This document shows, one piece after another, positions 50,176-59,908 of a DNA stretch of 64,000 nt (positions within the stretch are counted from its first letter, which is position 1; each line of letters begins with the position of its first letter). Source of the stretch: Caldimonas mangrovi (GTDB lineage Bacteria; Pseudomonadota; Gammaproteobacteria; Burkholderiales; Burkholderiaceae_C). Below the pieces are notes generated by a model. The model was not told the origin of the DNA. It searched no databases and saw only the letters and a program-made list of their open reading frames with translations. The stretch lies in NCBI RefSeq assembly GCF_023721835.1, contig NZ_JAMKFE010000005.1, positions 349,960 through 413,959 on the forward strand, given 5' to 3'. Position numbers and translations under genes: made by a program.

Positions 50176-50650
50176 ACGAGCTTTCTTGGGAACCAGTAAA
50201 CGCCGTCAGTATCGCCAGCGCCGGCAAGCGGCAAGAGCGATTCCAGCGTGGCTTGGCCCCGGCGTGAACCTTGGCCACCCGGCTTTCCCTCTCGACACTC
50301 TTCGCAGCCTCGCACACTTCGTCCTCCCGCGGGCTTCCCATCGCATTCAGTCATCGGTGTCAGCGATCGGCATATGCCGGCCAACCGAGAGTCGGCATAT
50401 ACCAGCCAGTCCGATCACCGGCGGATGCTCGTTCTGGGTGCGTGAAGGTTCGCCTTGCGGCGGCTGCTGTCATTAGCGATTTGACGGCGGAATCAAACTC
50501 GTGTGCAACAAGCGGTGCTGGCTCTGGCGATCAGTGGCGGCACGACCGTCAGTTGAACGAGGCGCAGCAGCAGGCCCCGCGCAAGACTGGTTGTTGAGCG
50601 GCTAGCCGCGAGTATCGGTTCGCGCCGTCCGGAAGGAGGTGTTGTGGTAT
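50176..50650. other. Non-coding gap with TCGGCATAT direct repeats
   Basis: No credible gene. Holds CGGCATATGCCG (50368-50379, perfect 12-bp palindrome) and a second near-copy TCGGCATATACC (50392-50403) 25 bp away, which could be a paired operator or a decayed element end. Confidence 0.4.
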
Positions 50651-50653
50651 GAC

Positions 50654-50690
50654 ACGGAACTCCGTATGCTACGGAAAATCGTACGATACG
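50654..50690. promoter_or_regulatory. Overlapping palindromes in front of the WYL-jetABCD operon
   Basis: ACGGA-AC-TCCGT (50654-50665), CCGTA-TGC-TACGG (50662-50674) and ATCGTACGAT (50678-50687), with CGTAT/ATACG outer arms (50663-50667 and 50686-50690). They end 13 bp before the regulator's start. The overlapping arms look like a mutually exclusive operator set for a dimeric WYL regulator controlling its own operon. Confidence 0.65.
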
Positions 50691-50702
50691 TGACCCATCC
50701 CA

Positions 50703-51557
50703 ATGCCTATGAGCAAGCCCCGGCCAGCTGTCACCGCTAGTGACAGGCGACTCGACGTCCAAGAAGAACGACTGGGGAATACGGTGAGCGTGCTGATCTG
50801 GGAGGGGCGTGTATCGCGTGCTCGGTTAATGGAGCTGTTCGGCTTGAGCGCAACGCGCGCTTCCGAGTGGTTGAAGGAACTCAAGGTGCAGCGGCCAGAT
50901 TGGGTCGAGTGGGATAGCAAGCGGAGATCCCTTACGGCGACCAAGGCTGCCTACCGCGATGTCGAGCGCAGCCACCCGAGTGCGAGTGCCGTGCCCATCC
51001 ACGAAAGCCTGGGAGATGCGACGATGATCCTGCCCTGGGAGTTCTCCCGGCTGTCGCCCTACACCTTCTCGCGGCTGAGAATGGCCATCAAGGACAGGCG
51101 ACAGGTCTCCTTCAACTACATGTCGATGAGCCGTCCGGTCAAACATCGCCGCGTGGTCGAGCCCCATTCCATCGTCCGAGCAGGACGTCGGTGGCATGTG
51201 CGCGGCTACTGTCTAGAGCGAGGCGATTTTCGTGATTTTGTGCTGGGCCGGATGACCGATGTCTCGCTGACCGACGAGGCGGCCTCGCATGAGATCGGTT
51301 CCGATTCGAATTGGAACCGCATTGTTAAGGTTCGGCTCGTGGCCCATCCCTCGCTGACCGACGCCCAAAGCCAGGTTGTGCGGCAGGAATACTTCTCAGG
51401 TACTGCTGCCCGTGTCACGACATGCCGCGGGCCGCTGGTTCCCTACCTCATTCAGGAACTCAAAGTCGCCACAGACCTAGATCGGCAACTGCCTCCTGAC
51501 TATCAACTCGCGCTCGACAATCGGGAGGAGTGCAAGGAATGGTTGTTTCCGACGTAG
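50703..51557 (+). CDS. WYL-domain transcriptional regulator (BrxR/CapW type) of the Wadjet operon
   Basis: 284 residues: N-terminal winged helix (about 20-90, VSVLIWEGRVSRARLMELFGLSATRASEWLKELK), WYL domain (about 115-190, AIKDRRQVSFNYMSMSRPVKHRRVVEPHSIV then RRWHVRGYCLERGDFRDFVLGRM; the eponymous motif reads WHV), and a C-terminal WCX-like region. This HTH-WYL-WCX order and length match BrxR/CapW regulators that sit at the head of defence operons and repress them until a nucleic-acid-type ligand binds (family knowledge). Two near starts (50703 and 50709). It overlaps jetA by 19 bp. Confidence 0.86.
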   Translation: MPMSKPRPAVTASDRRLDVQEERLGNTVSVLIWEGRVSRARLMELFGLSATRASEWLKELKVQRPDWVEWDSKRRSLTATKAAYRDVERSHPSASAVPIHESLGDATMILPWEFSRLSPYTFSRLRMAIKDRRQVSFNYMSMSRPVKHRRVVEPHSIVRAGRRWHVRGYCLERGDFRDFVLGRMTDVSLTDEAASHEIGSDSNWNRIVKVRLVAHPSLTDAQSQVVRQEYFSGTAARVTTCRGPLVPYLIQELKVATDLDRQLPPDYQLALDNREECKEWLFPT

Positions 51558-53029
51558 ACGAAAGACTGCGACAAGAGGTCATCGCTGAGAGGTACGCCCA
51601 GCTGTTTCGCGTACTGCCGGAGCGGCTCTTCGCGCCACTAGCCTCGGCCAACCGAATGCGGTACTGGGCTTTGCTTTGCGCCCTGCACGCTCGCAAGTTC
51701 GGTCCGGAAGCGCCGCTGCCACCCAGCAGCGGTTTTCCCACTACCGAGATCATCCGGGAGATCACGCAGGAACTCCAGGACATGAGCGCCTGGGAAGACG
51801 AGGATGACGGTACTGGCAAGCTTGCGCCGGGCACGCCTCTGAACATGCAGGCGGTCGCGATTTTTCACCGGCTCAAGGACTGCGGCTGGCTCCGGGTCGA
51901 CAAGGTCGGTGTGCGAGATATGGTCACCATGGCGCCGGCGATAGCCCAGTTCACGACGCGCCTGATCGAGTTCGCGCACACCGGACCTGTCTTTGTGGCG
52001 GGCAAGGTTCGAAGCATCGAGGCCAACATCAAAATGGTGCTTGAGGAGGGCGCCGACGGCTCGACCTTGCAGGAGGCGGCCCAGCAGACGCGCGCACTGA
52101 TGGAGCACGTTCGGGTGGCGGGCACCAGCGTGCGCGACCTGATGGCAGAACTCAGCGGCCAAGCCTCGACCGGCGAGTTCGTGCGCCGCTTCTTCGAAGA
52201 CTTTGTCGTGCGAATGTTCATCGGTGACTACAAAGAGCTGCGAACCCGTGACCATCCGCTCTCGCGTCGCCAGGAGATCCTCGCGATGGTCGAGGTCATC
52301 CAGTCCAACGAGTTCGTGCGCAACCGATTGCTCGGATGGTATTTGACCAAGCGAGCGCCGGGTGACGAAATGCGCGCCAAGGCATTGCTCCAGCGGGACA
52401 TCCTGAAGATCGAGGAGTTGTCCCGGATCGACGAGTACCTGGACCGACTGGATGACGAGATCCGTCGCGCGACACGCATGGCCGTTGCGTTCCTGGACTA
52501 CCGGCTTCGTGCTTCGCGGCCGCTGGACGAGCTCGTTGATCATGCCATCAAGGCGGTGGTCTCTTGCGAATCCGACGTGGTTGAAGAGACGCCCTTCCCA
52601 GGCGAGGAATGCTTATGCGGTGCGCGGCTCGCACTGCCCCGAGTTCCCGTTGAGCGCGCGCCGCCCCAGCCCCTGCGCAAACAGGTGATGTCGCCAGAGC
52701 AGGAGGCCCGCGCTCGGCTCCAGCTCAAAGCGCGCAATCGCCGACTGATGTCAGCCCCCAAGCTGGCCGAACTCATCCGCGCGCAGTTGGCCGGCCGCGA
52801 TCGCATGGCCAGTTGCGAGTTCGACACCTCCACCATCGAGGACGTGCGCGCCATGCAGGCGTTGTGCACGGTTGCCGCGGCCGTTGGCTCGAACAGCGCC
52901 CAACTCAAGGCGAATGCCCGGCTGATGCTCAGTCGGTTCAGTATTCAGCGACCAAGCATCGAAGAAGTGCAGGGCGCGATAAGCCATATCGAGTTCGACA
53001 TTCATGCGAGCCAGGGAGGCAAGAAATGA
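51539..53029 (+). CDS. jetA: Wadjet system kleisin subunit JetA
   Basis: 496 residues. ATG at 51539 has GGGAGGAG 8 nt upstream; a GTG at 51530 overlaps that ribosome site and is rejected. JetA (MksF/kleisin-like) bridges the JetC SMC heads. Mostly helical: LFRVLPERLFAPLASANRMRYWALLCALHARKF at the N-terminus, ALMEHVRVAGTSVRDLMAELSGQASTGEFVRRFFEDFV in the middle, and DEYLDRLDDEIRRATRMAVAFLDYRLR. Overlaps the regulator by 19 bp and jetB by 4 bp. Identified by operon position plus size; no single diagnostic motif. Confidence 0.85.
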   Translation: MVVSDVDERLRQEVIAERYAQLFRVLPERLFAPLASANRMRYWALLCALHARKFGPEAPLPPSSGFPTTEIIREITQELQDMSAWEDEDDGTGKLAPGTPLNMQAVAIFHRLKDCGWLRVDKVGVRDMVTMAPAIAQFTTRLIEFAHTGPVFVAGKVRSIEANIKMVLEEGADGSTLQEAAQQTRALMEHVRVAGTSVRDLMAELSGQASTGEFVRRFFEDFVVRMFIGDYKELRTRDHPLSRRQEILAMVEVIQSNEFVRNRLLGWYLTKRAPGDEMRAKALLQRDILKIEELSRIDEYLDRLDDEIRRATRMAVAFLDYRLRASRPLDELVDHAIKAVVSCESDVVEETPFPGEECLCGARLALPRVPVERAPPQPLRKQVMSPEQEARARLQLKARNRRLMSAPKLAELIRAQLAGRDRMASCEFDTSTIEDVRAMQALCTVAAAVGSNSAQLKANARLMLSRFSIQRPSIEEVQGAISHIEFDIHASQGGKK

Positions 53030-53718
53030 GCTTCTGGACCAATGCGGAACAAGCGACCAAGGGCGTCGTCACGGAAGAGGACTTCGAAGCCATGGCCTAT
53101 CGGCTGGTCTCGGAGCAGGTGCTGTACCAAGCTGATCGCAAGAGCCGGACGGCCTACGGTGTCATCCGCGAGTTCGAAGCCGACTTCCGGCGGGCGCTCG
53201 CACCGCTGGGTATCCTGCTGAAGGTCAACAGCAATCTGCGGTATGTGTGCGCCATCCCCACGCGCCCCAAGCATCCGGCGACCGTCGAGCAAACCCTGCT
53301 CGCCCTCGTACTGCGGAAGATCCACGATGAAGAATCGCGCGTCGCCAATCACAACGAGGATGGCGAGGTGGAGTGTGACCTTGTAACGCTGGGCGTGAAG
53401 TACCGCCAGGCCAGCGGTGGGCGAGAGCTTCCGTCCGGCTCGCGCTTGATGACCCTCATGACAACTCTGCGTCGCTGGGGCATCGCGCGATCGGACACCG
53501 ATGACCGCGCTATCGCCATCGAGGGCGCCGAACAGCCGTACGTGGTCATCATCCGCCCCGGGATCGTGGAGGTGATTGGCGAAGCAGCGCTTGAGCGACT
53601 AGCGGCGTTCGGCGCAGCCAAGGCGGGTGACCAGAGCGGCGAGCCTTCTGCGCTCACTCACGACGATAACGAAGGCGACGATTTCGGTGGCCGGGACAGT
53701 GAGGTAGCCAATGTTTAA
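53026..53718 (+). CDS. jetB: Wadjet system KITE-type subunit JetB
   Basis: 230 residues from the ATG at 53026 (ATGA overlap with jetA, AGGGAGG upstream). MksE/JetB-like winged-helix dimer that binds the kleisin: EDFEAMAYRLVSEQVLYQADRKSRTAYGVIREFEADFRRALAPLGI, then RYVCAIPTRPKHPATVEQTLLALVLRKIHDEE, and second winged helix. Acidic tail. Overlaps jetC by 8 bp. Confidence 0.85.
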   Translation: MSFWTNAEQATKGVVTEEDFEAMAYRLVSEQVLYQADRKSRTAYGVIREFEADFRRALAPLGILLKVNSNLRYVCAIPTRPKHPATVEQTLLALVLRKIHDEESRVANHNEDGEVECDLVTLGVKYRQASGGRELPSGSRLMTLMTTLRRWGIARSDTDDRAIAIEGAEQPYVVIIRPGIVEVIGEAALERLAAFGAAKAGDQSGEPSALTHDDNEGDDFGGRDSEVANV

Positions 53719-56700
53719 GCTGATCCGGATCAAGCTCGTCCAGTTCTACCTCTATGAGGCCCGCGAGGTGGAGGTCGGGACGCTCACCGGCATCTTCGGT
53801 GCAAACGGCAGCGGTAAGTCCTCGCTGCTCGACGCGGTGCAAACGGTGCTGCTGGGCGGCAATTTCAGCAAGGGCAGCGGGGCCGTCTACAACGCGCAGG
53901 CCGATGAAGGCAACAGCAACACGCGTACGTTGCGCAGCTACTGCCTGGGAGAGCTGGACAATTCGCCCACCGGTCGGGCGCGCGATGAGGCGACGACCTA
54001 CATCACTTTGACCTTCCTCGACGACGAAAGCCAGGACATGGTATCCGCGGGCATGTGCGTTGTGGCCAGTGCGTCCAAGCCGGATCACGAGATCCTTGGG
54101 CGCTACCTTGTGCCCTTTGACATCACGCTTCAGGATCACCTAGAGATCGTGGATGGGCAGGAGCGGCCACGCGAGTGGTCGACGTTCCGACAGCAGCTGG
54201 TCAGGCGCCCCCTTCTGCAGTCAGCGCCCGACGAAGAAGTGCTGTTCGCGGAAGGCGGACGTTTCCTCAATGCCATGCTGTTCCGACTGCGCGGGAAGAA
54301 AAGCCTTCCCCGCGCTGACGCATTCCGCCAAGCCTTCCGATTCGCTCTGCGGATGAAATTCGACCATTCGGTGGACGACATCATCCGCCGCCAGGTGCTG
54401 GAGGCACGCCCGACCAAGACCAAGGCGTTCTTAGACATGCTGCGTGGGTTCAAGGAACTGGCGGCGAAGGTTGCCGCCATTGAGCACAAGCTGGGCGAAG
54501 CCAAGAAGCTTGACGAGCTGTTCCAGCGCGCGGTGACCGAGGAGCGTAAGGCTGTCACGTGGAAGGCGCTCGCAGCGCAAGCCAGCTTGGAGCAAGCCAA
54601 CGCCGCCGTGTCCGACGCCGAAGAGGCGGAGGGGCAGTCGGCGGACAAGGTGGAAGAGGCCTGCCAGTCCGTGGCAGCCGCGACACAGCGTCGGGACCTG
54701 CTCCAGCAAGCCGCTGCAAGGGCTGCGACGCAGCGGGACCAGCACCACGCTCACGGCGAGAGCGTGCACCTCAACGAGTCCATCACCTCTGCGACGCGGC
54801 GGATCACCGAGCATCTGGGGGAGATTCGCTCCACACTCGAGGGTCTGCTTCGTGCACTGGGCACGCCGGTGCCGGGCAAGACCGTTCCCGATTGCGGCGA
54901 GACGTTGGGCAGCACCATGCATTCGCTCGAGGGCTACCTGGAGCGAGGCAACTTTGACGATGCCGACGCGCTGGCGACCATTGTCAAGCTGGCCTGCAGG
55001 GCCGCAAAGGCGCTCCACGGCGAGATGCTCAAGTCGCTGATGGAGGTGGGTGCCAGGATCACGTCCCTCGAACAGGAGCAGAAGGAAACCCAGGAGAACG
55101 AGCGGCGCATTGCGGCCGGTAAGCCGCCTCTGGACACTAACGTCTCGACACTGCAGCGAAAGCTGCGCGAGGCCGGCATCGCGTCGACGCCGGTGTGCGA
55201 TCTGCTCAAAGTAGCGGACACCGAGTGGCAGCCAGTCATCGAGGCGCAGTTGGGACGCGCTAATGTGCAGGCGCTCCTCGTAGAAAAGCGTGACGAGCGG
55301 GAGGCCTTCAATGTGTACCGATCGTCGCCTGTCTATGGGGTCAAGATCGTGCGGCCCAGCACGTTGCGCGACGTCGGCCCGATCACACCCGGATGGGTGG
55401 CGGAGTTGGTCACGGGCTCGGACCCGCGCGCCGTCGCGTTCGCGCACAAGCACCTCCGGTTCATGCGGGCACACTCTGTCGACGACTGCTTGCGTCACAG
55501 CTTTGCGCTTACGACCGATGGCATGCGGGTGGCAGACGGCGACCTAGACCGCATCCAGCCGGTCGCACCGACCCTGCTGAAGATCGGTCCCGACATGAGC
55601 CGCATGCGCGAGATCGTGCAATCACGTTTGGCGGAACTCAAGCGAGAACTCGGCGTCTGCGAAGAACAAGTGCGCGAGCTCAAGCTCGGCATGGGCCTAC
55701 TGGGCATTTTCTCCGGGGACGAGGGCGAGAACGCCGTGGCACTGGGGCGGGTGTCGCAAAGTCTCCTCCTGGAGCGTGCCGCGCTCGCGGACTTCCAGCG
55801 CCGGTTGGACGCGCTCGACACGAAGGAATACGAGAACCTCGCGCTTGCAGCCGAAGAGGCGCTTGCCGAAGCTGCGCAGGCCAACGCCGACGTCGCCGAC
55901 GCAAACACCCTGCTCGGCGCCGCCAGGGCTGCCCATGAGCAGCGGTGTGCCGATACAGCTCGACATAGGCGGGATCAGCAAGATGCCCGGGACGCCGCCA
56001 CGAAGGCGCGGGCTGCAACGGGGTATGACCCTGACTTTGCGGCAGAGCAATGGGACAAGCTACTTGAAAAGCATGGCGAAGACTTCGAGCTCATCCGGTC
56101 GGTCGCCGTCAGCGGTGAGCAGTCGGCTTCACGAAATTTCCATGAAGCTACCCGGAAAGGCTTGCTAGGCTTCGGGGCCTTCATCATCGAATTCAACGAG
56201 CAGGGCGTTCAGGAGCAGGCGCAGGACTGGCGGGCCGCGTCAGACTACATCACCCGCCGGGTCATACTGCTCAACGAGACCGGCCTCGTCGACAAGAAGC
56301 AGGAGATGGCGCAGGCCATGGAAGCAGCCAAGAGCACGTTCCGCAGCAACGTCGCGCTCGACCTCCATGAGCACATCGTGTGGCTCGATGCGACCATCTC
56401 CCGCATGAATACTGCGCTGGCCGCAGCGCCGGCCTTTACCAACGGTGAGCGCTACCAGTTCAAGAAGGATCCGCGGCCAGCCTATGCGAATCTGCTGAAG
56501 TTCATCAAAGATGTTGCCACCCATGGTCCTATGGATGACCTGCTCGGTGGCGCCGGGGAGATGCCACCGGCCTTCGATGAACTGGTGGTGGAGAAGGCCG
56601 AGTCGTCCCGAGCTACCAAATCGCCTCTGGACGACTACCGGGAGTTCTTTGATTTTGATGTCGAGGTGCTGCGCGAGTCGCCCGACAAGCCCGCCCCGGT

Positions 56701-57175
56701 CAAGGTGGGGCTGCTCAGCCAACGTGTTCACACCGGCTCGGGGGGCGAGCATCGCGCGCCGCTTTACGTCATCGCTGGCGCTGCCGTTGCATCGGCGTAC
56801 CAGCTCCAGGGCGGAGACGACAGCGGCATGCGGCTGATCCTGCTCGACGAGGCCTTCATGAAGATGGACCCGCGCAACATCACTGCCACGATGCGCTACT
56901 TTGAGGAGTTGCGGCTGCAGGTCCTGATGGCCAGCACTGGGGAGGCCTTGGGAACGCTGACGGCGTTCCTGACCGACTACTACGACATCATGCGCGACTC
57001 CGATTCGAACGTTGTGGTCCTCGAGGGGCATCGCATCAGCCAGGAGACCCGTGACCTGTTCCGCTCCGACCTGCCCGAGTTCAACCCCGACTTGGTCGAT
57101 CAAGAGTTAGCGGTTATGTACGAAGCCAAGGCTGCCGCTCAGTTGGACGCCACGCAGGTCCGGCAACCGGCATGA
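53711..57175 (+). CDS. jetC: Wadjet system SMC-type ATPase JetC
   Basis: 1154 residues. Walker A GANGSGKSS at 30-38, long helical arms (about 240-480 and 640-1000, with runs such as AEEAEGQSADKVEEACQSVAAATQRR), a central hinge-like region (about 500-640, TEWQPVIEAQLGRANVQALLVEK), and C-terminal head with Walker B LILLDEAFMKMD (D1046, E1047). This is the MksB/JetC layout. The complex extrudes DNA loops and recognises small closed circles such as plasmids, then licenses JetD to cut (established for Wadjet). Overlaps jetB and jetD. Confidence 0.92.
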   Translation: MFKLIRIKLVQFYLYEAREVEVGTLTGIFGANGSGKSSLLDAVQTVLLGGNFSKGSGAVYNAQADEGNSNTRTLRSYCLGELDNSPTGRARDEATTYITLTFLDDESQDMVSAGMCVVASASKPDHEILGRYLVPFDITLQDHLEIVDGQERPREWSTFRQQLVRRPLLQSAPDEEVLFAEGGRFLNAMLFRLRGKKSLPRADAFRQAFRFALRMKFDHSVDDIIRRQVLEARPTKTKAFLDMLRGFKELAAKVAAIEHKLGEAKKLDELFQRAVTEERKAVTWKALAAQASLEQANAAVSDAEEAEGQSADKVEEACQSVAAATQRRDLLQQAAARAATQRDQHHAHGESVHLNESITSATRRITEHLGEIRSTLEGLLRALGTPVPGKTVPDCGETLGSTMHSLEGYLERGNFDDADALATIVKLACRAAKALHGEMLKSLMEVGARITSLEQEQKETQENERRIAAGKPPLDTNVSTLQRKLREAGIASTPVCDLLKVADTEWQPVIEAQLGRANVQALLVEKRDEREAFNVYRSSPVYGVKIVRPSTLRDVGPITPGWVAELVTGSDPRAVAFAHKHLRFMRAHSVDDCLRHSFALTTDGMRVADGDLDRIQPVAPTLLKIGPDMSRMREIVQSRLAELKRELGVCEEQVRELKLGMGLLGIFSGDEGENAVALGRVSQSLLLERAALADFQRRLDALDTKEYENLALAAEEALAEAAQANADVADANTLLGAARAAHEQRCADTARHRRDQQDARDAATKARAATGYDPDFAAEQWDKLLEKHGEDFELIRSVAVSGEQSASRNFHEATRKGLLGFGAFIIEFNEQGVQEQAQDWRAASDYITRRVILLNETGLVDKKQEMAQAMEAAKSTFRSNVALDLHEHIVWLDATISRMNTALAAAPAFTNGERYQFKKDPRPAYANLLKFIKDVATHGPMDDLLGGAGEMPPAFDELVVEKAESSRATKSPLDDYREFFDFDVEVLRESPDKPAPVKVGLLSQRVHTGSGGEHRAPLYVIAGAAVASAYQLQGGDDSGMRLILLDEAFMKMDPRNITATMRYFEELRLQVLMASTGEALGTLTAFLTDYYDIMRDSDSNVVVLEGHRISQETRDLFRSDLPEFNPDLVDQELAVMYEAKAAAQLDATQVRQPA

Positions 57176-58335
57176 ATGCGCTCGCCAGAACTGCCCTAGG
57201 GGCCTTGCTCAAGCAGGCCGATCGCAGCTCCGCAGGGGTTACCAGAAAGAAGCCATGTCTCACCGCGCGACATCTGAAGGGCTATAAGGCCCTGAAGACA
57301 TTGGCGGAGAAAGATGACTTCGAGGCGGCACTCAAGCACGCCCAGGCACAGGGGGCCGTCAAGCTGAGGTGGCCGGCCGGCCAGCGCGACGGTTTCATCG
57401 AGCGGGTTGAGCTGGCCAATATACACCTGCTAGCCGCGCTGCTCGAAACGCAAGCAGCGGTGGATGTGGTCGGTGCAGCAGCGAATTTGCTGAGCGGGTA
57501 TTCCGGCAAGTTTCCGGTGCTGGAGGACGTGGTCGGGCGCTGGTCGTCACTCAAAAAGGTACGAGGAACCGGCCCGGGCGACAGCGCGGATTGGGCCGAT
57601 GCCTGCGTCGCGATCTTGGCATGCCGTGCAAGCGTAGCGCAGGGGCAACTCGAGACGGCGGTTCGGGACGCCAGCGCCCGCATCTTCCGCAATAGCAAGC
57701 GGCTTGAAGGCCTAGTGCCCGCTCTTGATGTCTTGCTCTCGGGAAGCATCGACGAACCGCCCCGAGAGGCCATGGAGGTGCTACAGGAGTTGGGACTCTT
57801 TAAGGAGCCTCAACCCGTACGGCTTGCTGGCAATGTGGTGATCCGGCGCGAACGCGTGACGGCCGTACTGGATACCCCCTACACAGCGCTCCCCGCGCAA
57901 ACGATTCTGGGGCTGGCGTCGGTACCGGCGCGTGTCGTCTCCATTGAGAATCTGACGACGTTCAGCGGTCTGGCGCGGGCCGCCCAGTCCGCCACCGAGC
58001 TACTGATCTACACCGGCGGCATGCCCTCGCCCAGTTGGAGCGCGATGTATGAGCGGTTGCTCGTCACGCTGCCGACAAATGTTGAGATTTGTCATTGGGG
58101 CGACGTAGACGAGGGGGGCTACCGCATCGCCGCCTTCATTGCCAGGATCGCCCAAAAGCATGGGCGGCGGCTAGTACCATGGAAGATGCGGCCTTCGGAA
58201 CTGCTTGAGTCTCAGCGTCGGATGGCTCACCCTGAGGTTGTTGAGCGTATGCGGCGATACGCGCAAGCCGCTGGATGGCCGGATATTGCGGACGATCTTG
58301 ACAAGCACCCTTTCATAGCAGAGCAGGAGGGCTAG
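57172..58335 (+). CDS. jetD: Wadjet system TOPRIM-type nuclease JetD
   Basis: 387 residues. N-terminal DUF3322-like part, C-terminal DUF2220/TOPRIM-type domain. Catalytic acidic residues are in place: E259 in SIENLTTFSGLARAA and the D311/D313 pair in HWGDVDEGGYRIAAFIARIA. JetD cleaves plasmid DNA when bound by the JetABC condensin. ATG overlaps the jetC stop by 4 bp, completing the ABCD order. The operon looks intact, with no frameshift in any of the four genes. Confidence 0.92.
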   Translation: MNALARTALGALLKQADRSSAGVTRKKPCLTARHLKGYKALKTLAEKDDFEAALKHAQAQGAVKLRWPAGQRDGFIERVELANIHLLAALLETQAAVDVVGAAANLLSGYSGKFPVLEDVVGRWSSLKKVRGTGPGDSADWADACVAILACRASVAQGQLETAVRDASARIFRNSKRLEGLVPALDVLLSGSIDEPPREAMEVLQELGLFKEPQPVRLAGNVVIRRERVTAVLDTPYTALPAQTILGLASVPARVVSIENLTTFSGLARAAQSATELLIYTGGMPSPSWSAMYERLLVTLPTNVEICHWGDVDEGGYRIAAFIARIAQKHGRRLVPWKMRPSELLESQRRMAHPEVVERMRRYAQAAGWPDIADDLDKHPFIAEQEG

Positions 58336-58579
58336 GTGTGGGCTGTCAAGTCAATACCGGAGTGCAGCGGTTGCTGTCCGTCGCTGCCGGCATCGCAATT
58401 CACGGTGTCTGTCACCTTGCAATCATTCGATGAGTCGATGCCGCGTCTAGCCGAACGACCGGTTTCGAAGGTACTGCGGTCCTACGCTGCCCGCCATCGG
58501 TTCACCTCACGAGGGACGGCTTGCTGAAGGCACGAAGTAGCACTCGCGACCCATCGGCGACACCGACTGTCCGAAACTC

Positions 58580-58603
58580 GTCGACCCAAAGCAGCTGGTC
58601 GAC
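58580..58603. other. Hairpin between the convergent jet and Gabija-like operons
   Basis: GTCGACC (58580-58586) and GGTCGAC (58597-58603), perfect 7-bp arms with a 10-nt loop and no T-run. The 298-bp spacer holds no other feature I can support. Possible weak bidirectional terminator. Confidence 0.35.
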
Positions 58604-58633
58604 TCAGCGCCTCGGCCTCGCCAGTACCAACCT

Positions 58634-59908
58634 CTACCCGAAAGGCGCCTTGCCCGTACTTCCAATGCCTTGCACGATCACCGTGCACTGAAGTTTGGCG
58701 CGGGTCACGGCGTTGTACAGAAGCCGCCGCTTGCCCTCGTCGTCCTGAGCAACCGTGTAAGGCCAGACGACGATGACGATGTCGAACTCCCGATTCTTGG
58801 CTTGGTGGACAGTGAGAGCTCGCCGACCGCTATCGGATCGATTTGCCCGCGCCCGCGTCACAGCCAAGACCCTGCGTGCCTGTCCGAGTAGGTCAGCAAA
58901 CCGGATGTACTCACGGCCGGCCACGTCGCGCTTACGGATGACCCATCGCACAAGGGCGTCCCGCGCTAGACCTTCTTCGGTATCGAGTAGTGCATGAAGA
59001 ACATCCCGGCAGGGCTTCTCGCCGTCGAAGGCCAACTGCTCGACGCTTTCCAGGAATGGCGACTCGCCGAGTTCCCAATTCAGCTTGAACGGCCCCAACT
59101 TCTGTTTCCCACACTGCTTCGTCGACACCAGTTCGACAAGCTCTTCCGCGTAACCGCCCTTTCGCGATGGTGTAATCACCGCGACGCTGCTGTTCGGCGA
59201 CTTTAGCTTCGCGTAGTGAATCGTCGCAGCGATCAGGGCCGCGGCCTGACTTGCGCTCGCGCACTCTGCGATCTTGAAGCCGGCGCCAGCGACGGGCCGC
59301 AGTCCTGAGCGGAGTGCCGTTGAAGCATCAAGCAGCGCAGGCACCTTGCAGCGCTGCGGCTTCGCCAGCACCTCCGGCTCGCAAACCGTTGGAAGCCAGA
59401 CCGAAGCGGGGCTCGGTCGCAGGTCCTGCCTGAGGCACTGAAAATCGTCGAAGGCGATGAGGAGGCGACTATAAGCCGACAGCGCCTCGACGAGCCGCAA
59501 GCGATGGAGGTCCAGGTCTTGCGCCTCATCCAACAAGATGCACGGATAGCCCATCGCCAACCAGCTGCCGACTACGGGCCTTTGCACCAGGTCTGCGGCC
59601 AGTGAGCATTGGCTATCGAAGTCTGCGGCGTCGGTCGACGGCTGGCCCATCGCGTTGGCCAGTGATCGCCAGCGCCAACGCAATGAACGCGCGAAGCCGT
59701 CCACAGTCACGCACTGGTACTTCCCACGCAGGCCGGGTATGGCCTGAAGCTTCTGCTCGAGTCGCTGCCGAGCGCCGTGCATAAACGTCAGCGCAAGAAC
59801 CGCTTGGCCGGGTCCCAGTGGGCACGACTGCAGCTCTTGAGTGGTCCGCTGAAGAAGCCGGTAGGTCTTGCCGAAGCCTGCCGCGCCATTGACTGCCCAT
59901 ACCGTCAT
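58634..59908 (-). CDS. UvrD/Rep-like superfamily 1 helicase, Gabija GajB-like
   Basis: 424 residues. SF1 helicase motifs: Walker A GAAGFGKT (8-15), LTFMHGARQRLEQKL, Walker B CILLDEAQDLD, AFDDFQCL (motif III-like), TVHQAKNREFDIVIVVWP (motif V region), RRLLYNAVTRAKLQCTV (motif VI). Shorter than typical GajB (about 490). It starts inside the stop of the OLD-family gene (4-bp overlap), so they form one unit. The class 2 OLD plus UvrD-like pair defines Gabija (family knowledge); the size difference leaves room for a divergent variant. Confidence 0.82.
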   Translation of the reverse strand: MTVWAVNGAAGFGKTYRLLQRTTQELQSCPLGPGQAVLALTFMHGARQRLEQKLQAIPGLRGKYQCVTVDGFARSLRWRWRSLANAMGQPSTDAADFDSQCSLAADLVQRPVVGSWLAMGYPCILLDEAQDLDLHRLRLVEALSAYSRLLIAFDDFQCLRQDLRPSPASVWLPTVCEPEVLAKPQRCKVPALLDASTALRSGLRPVAGAGFKIAECASASQAAALIAATIHYAKLKSPNSSVAVITPSRKGGYAEELVELVSTKQCGKQKLGPFKLNWELGESPFLESVEQLAFDGEKPCRDVLHALLDTEEGLARDALVRWVIRKRDVAGREYIRFADLLGQARRVLAVTRARANRSDSGRRALTVHQAKNREFDIVIVVWPYTVAQDDEGKRRLLYNAVTRAKLQCTVIVQGIGSTGKAPFG

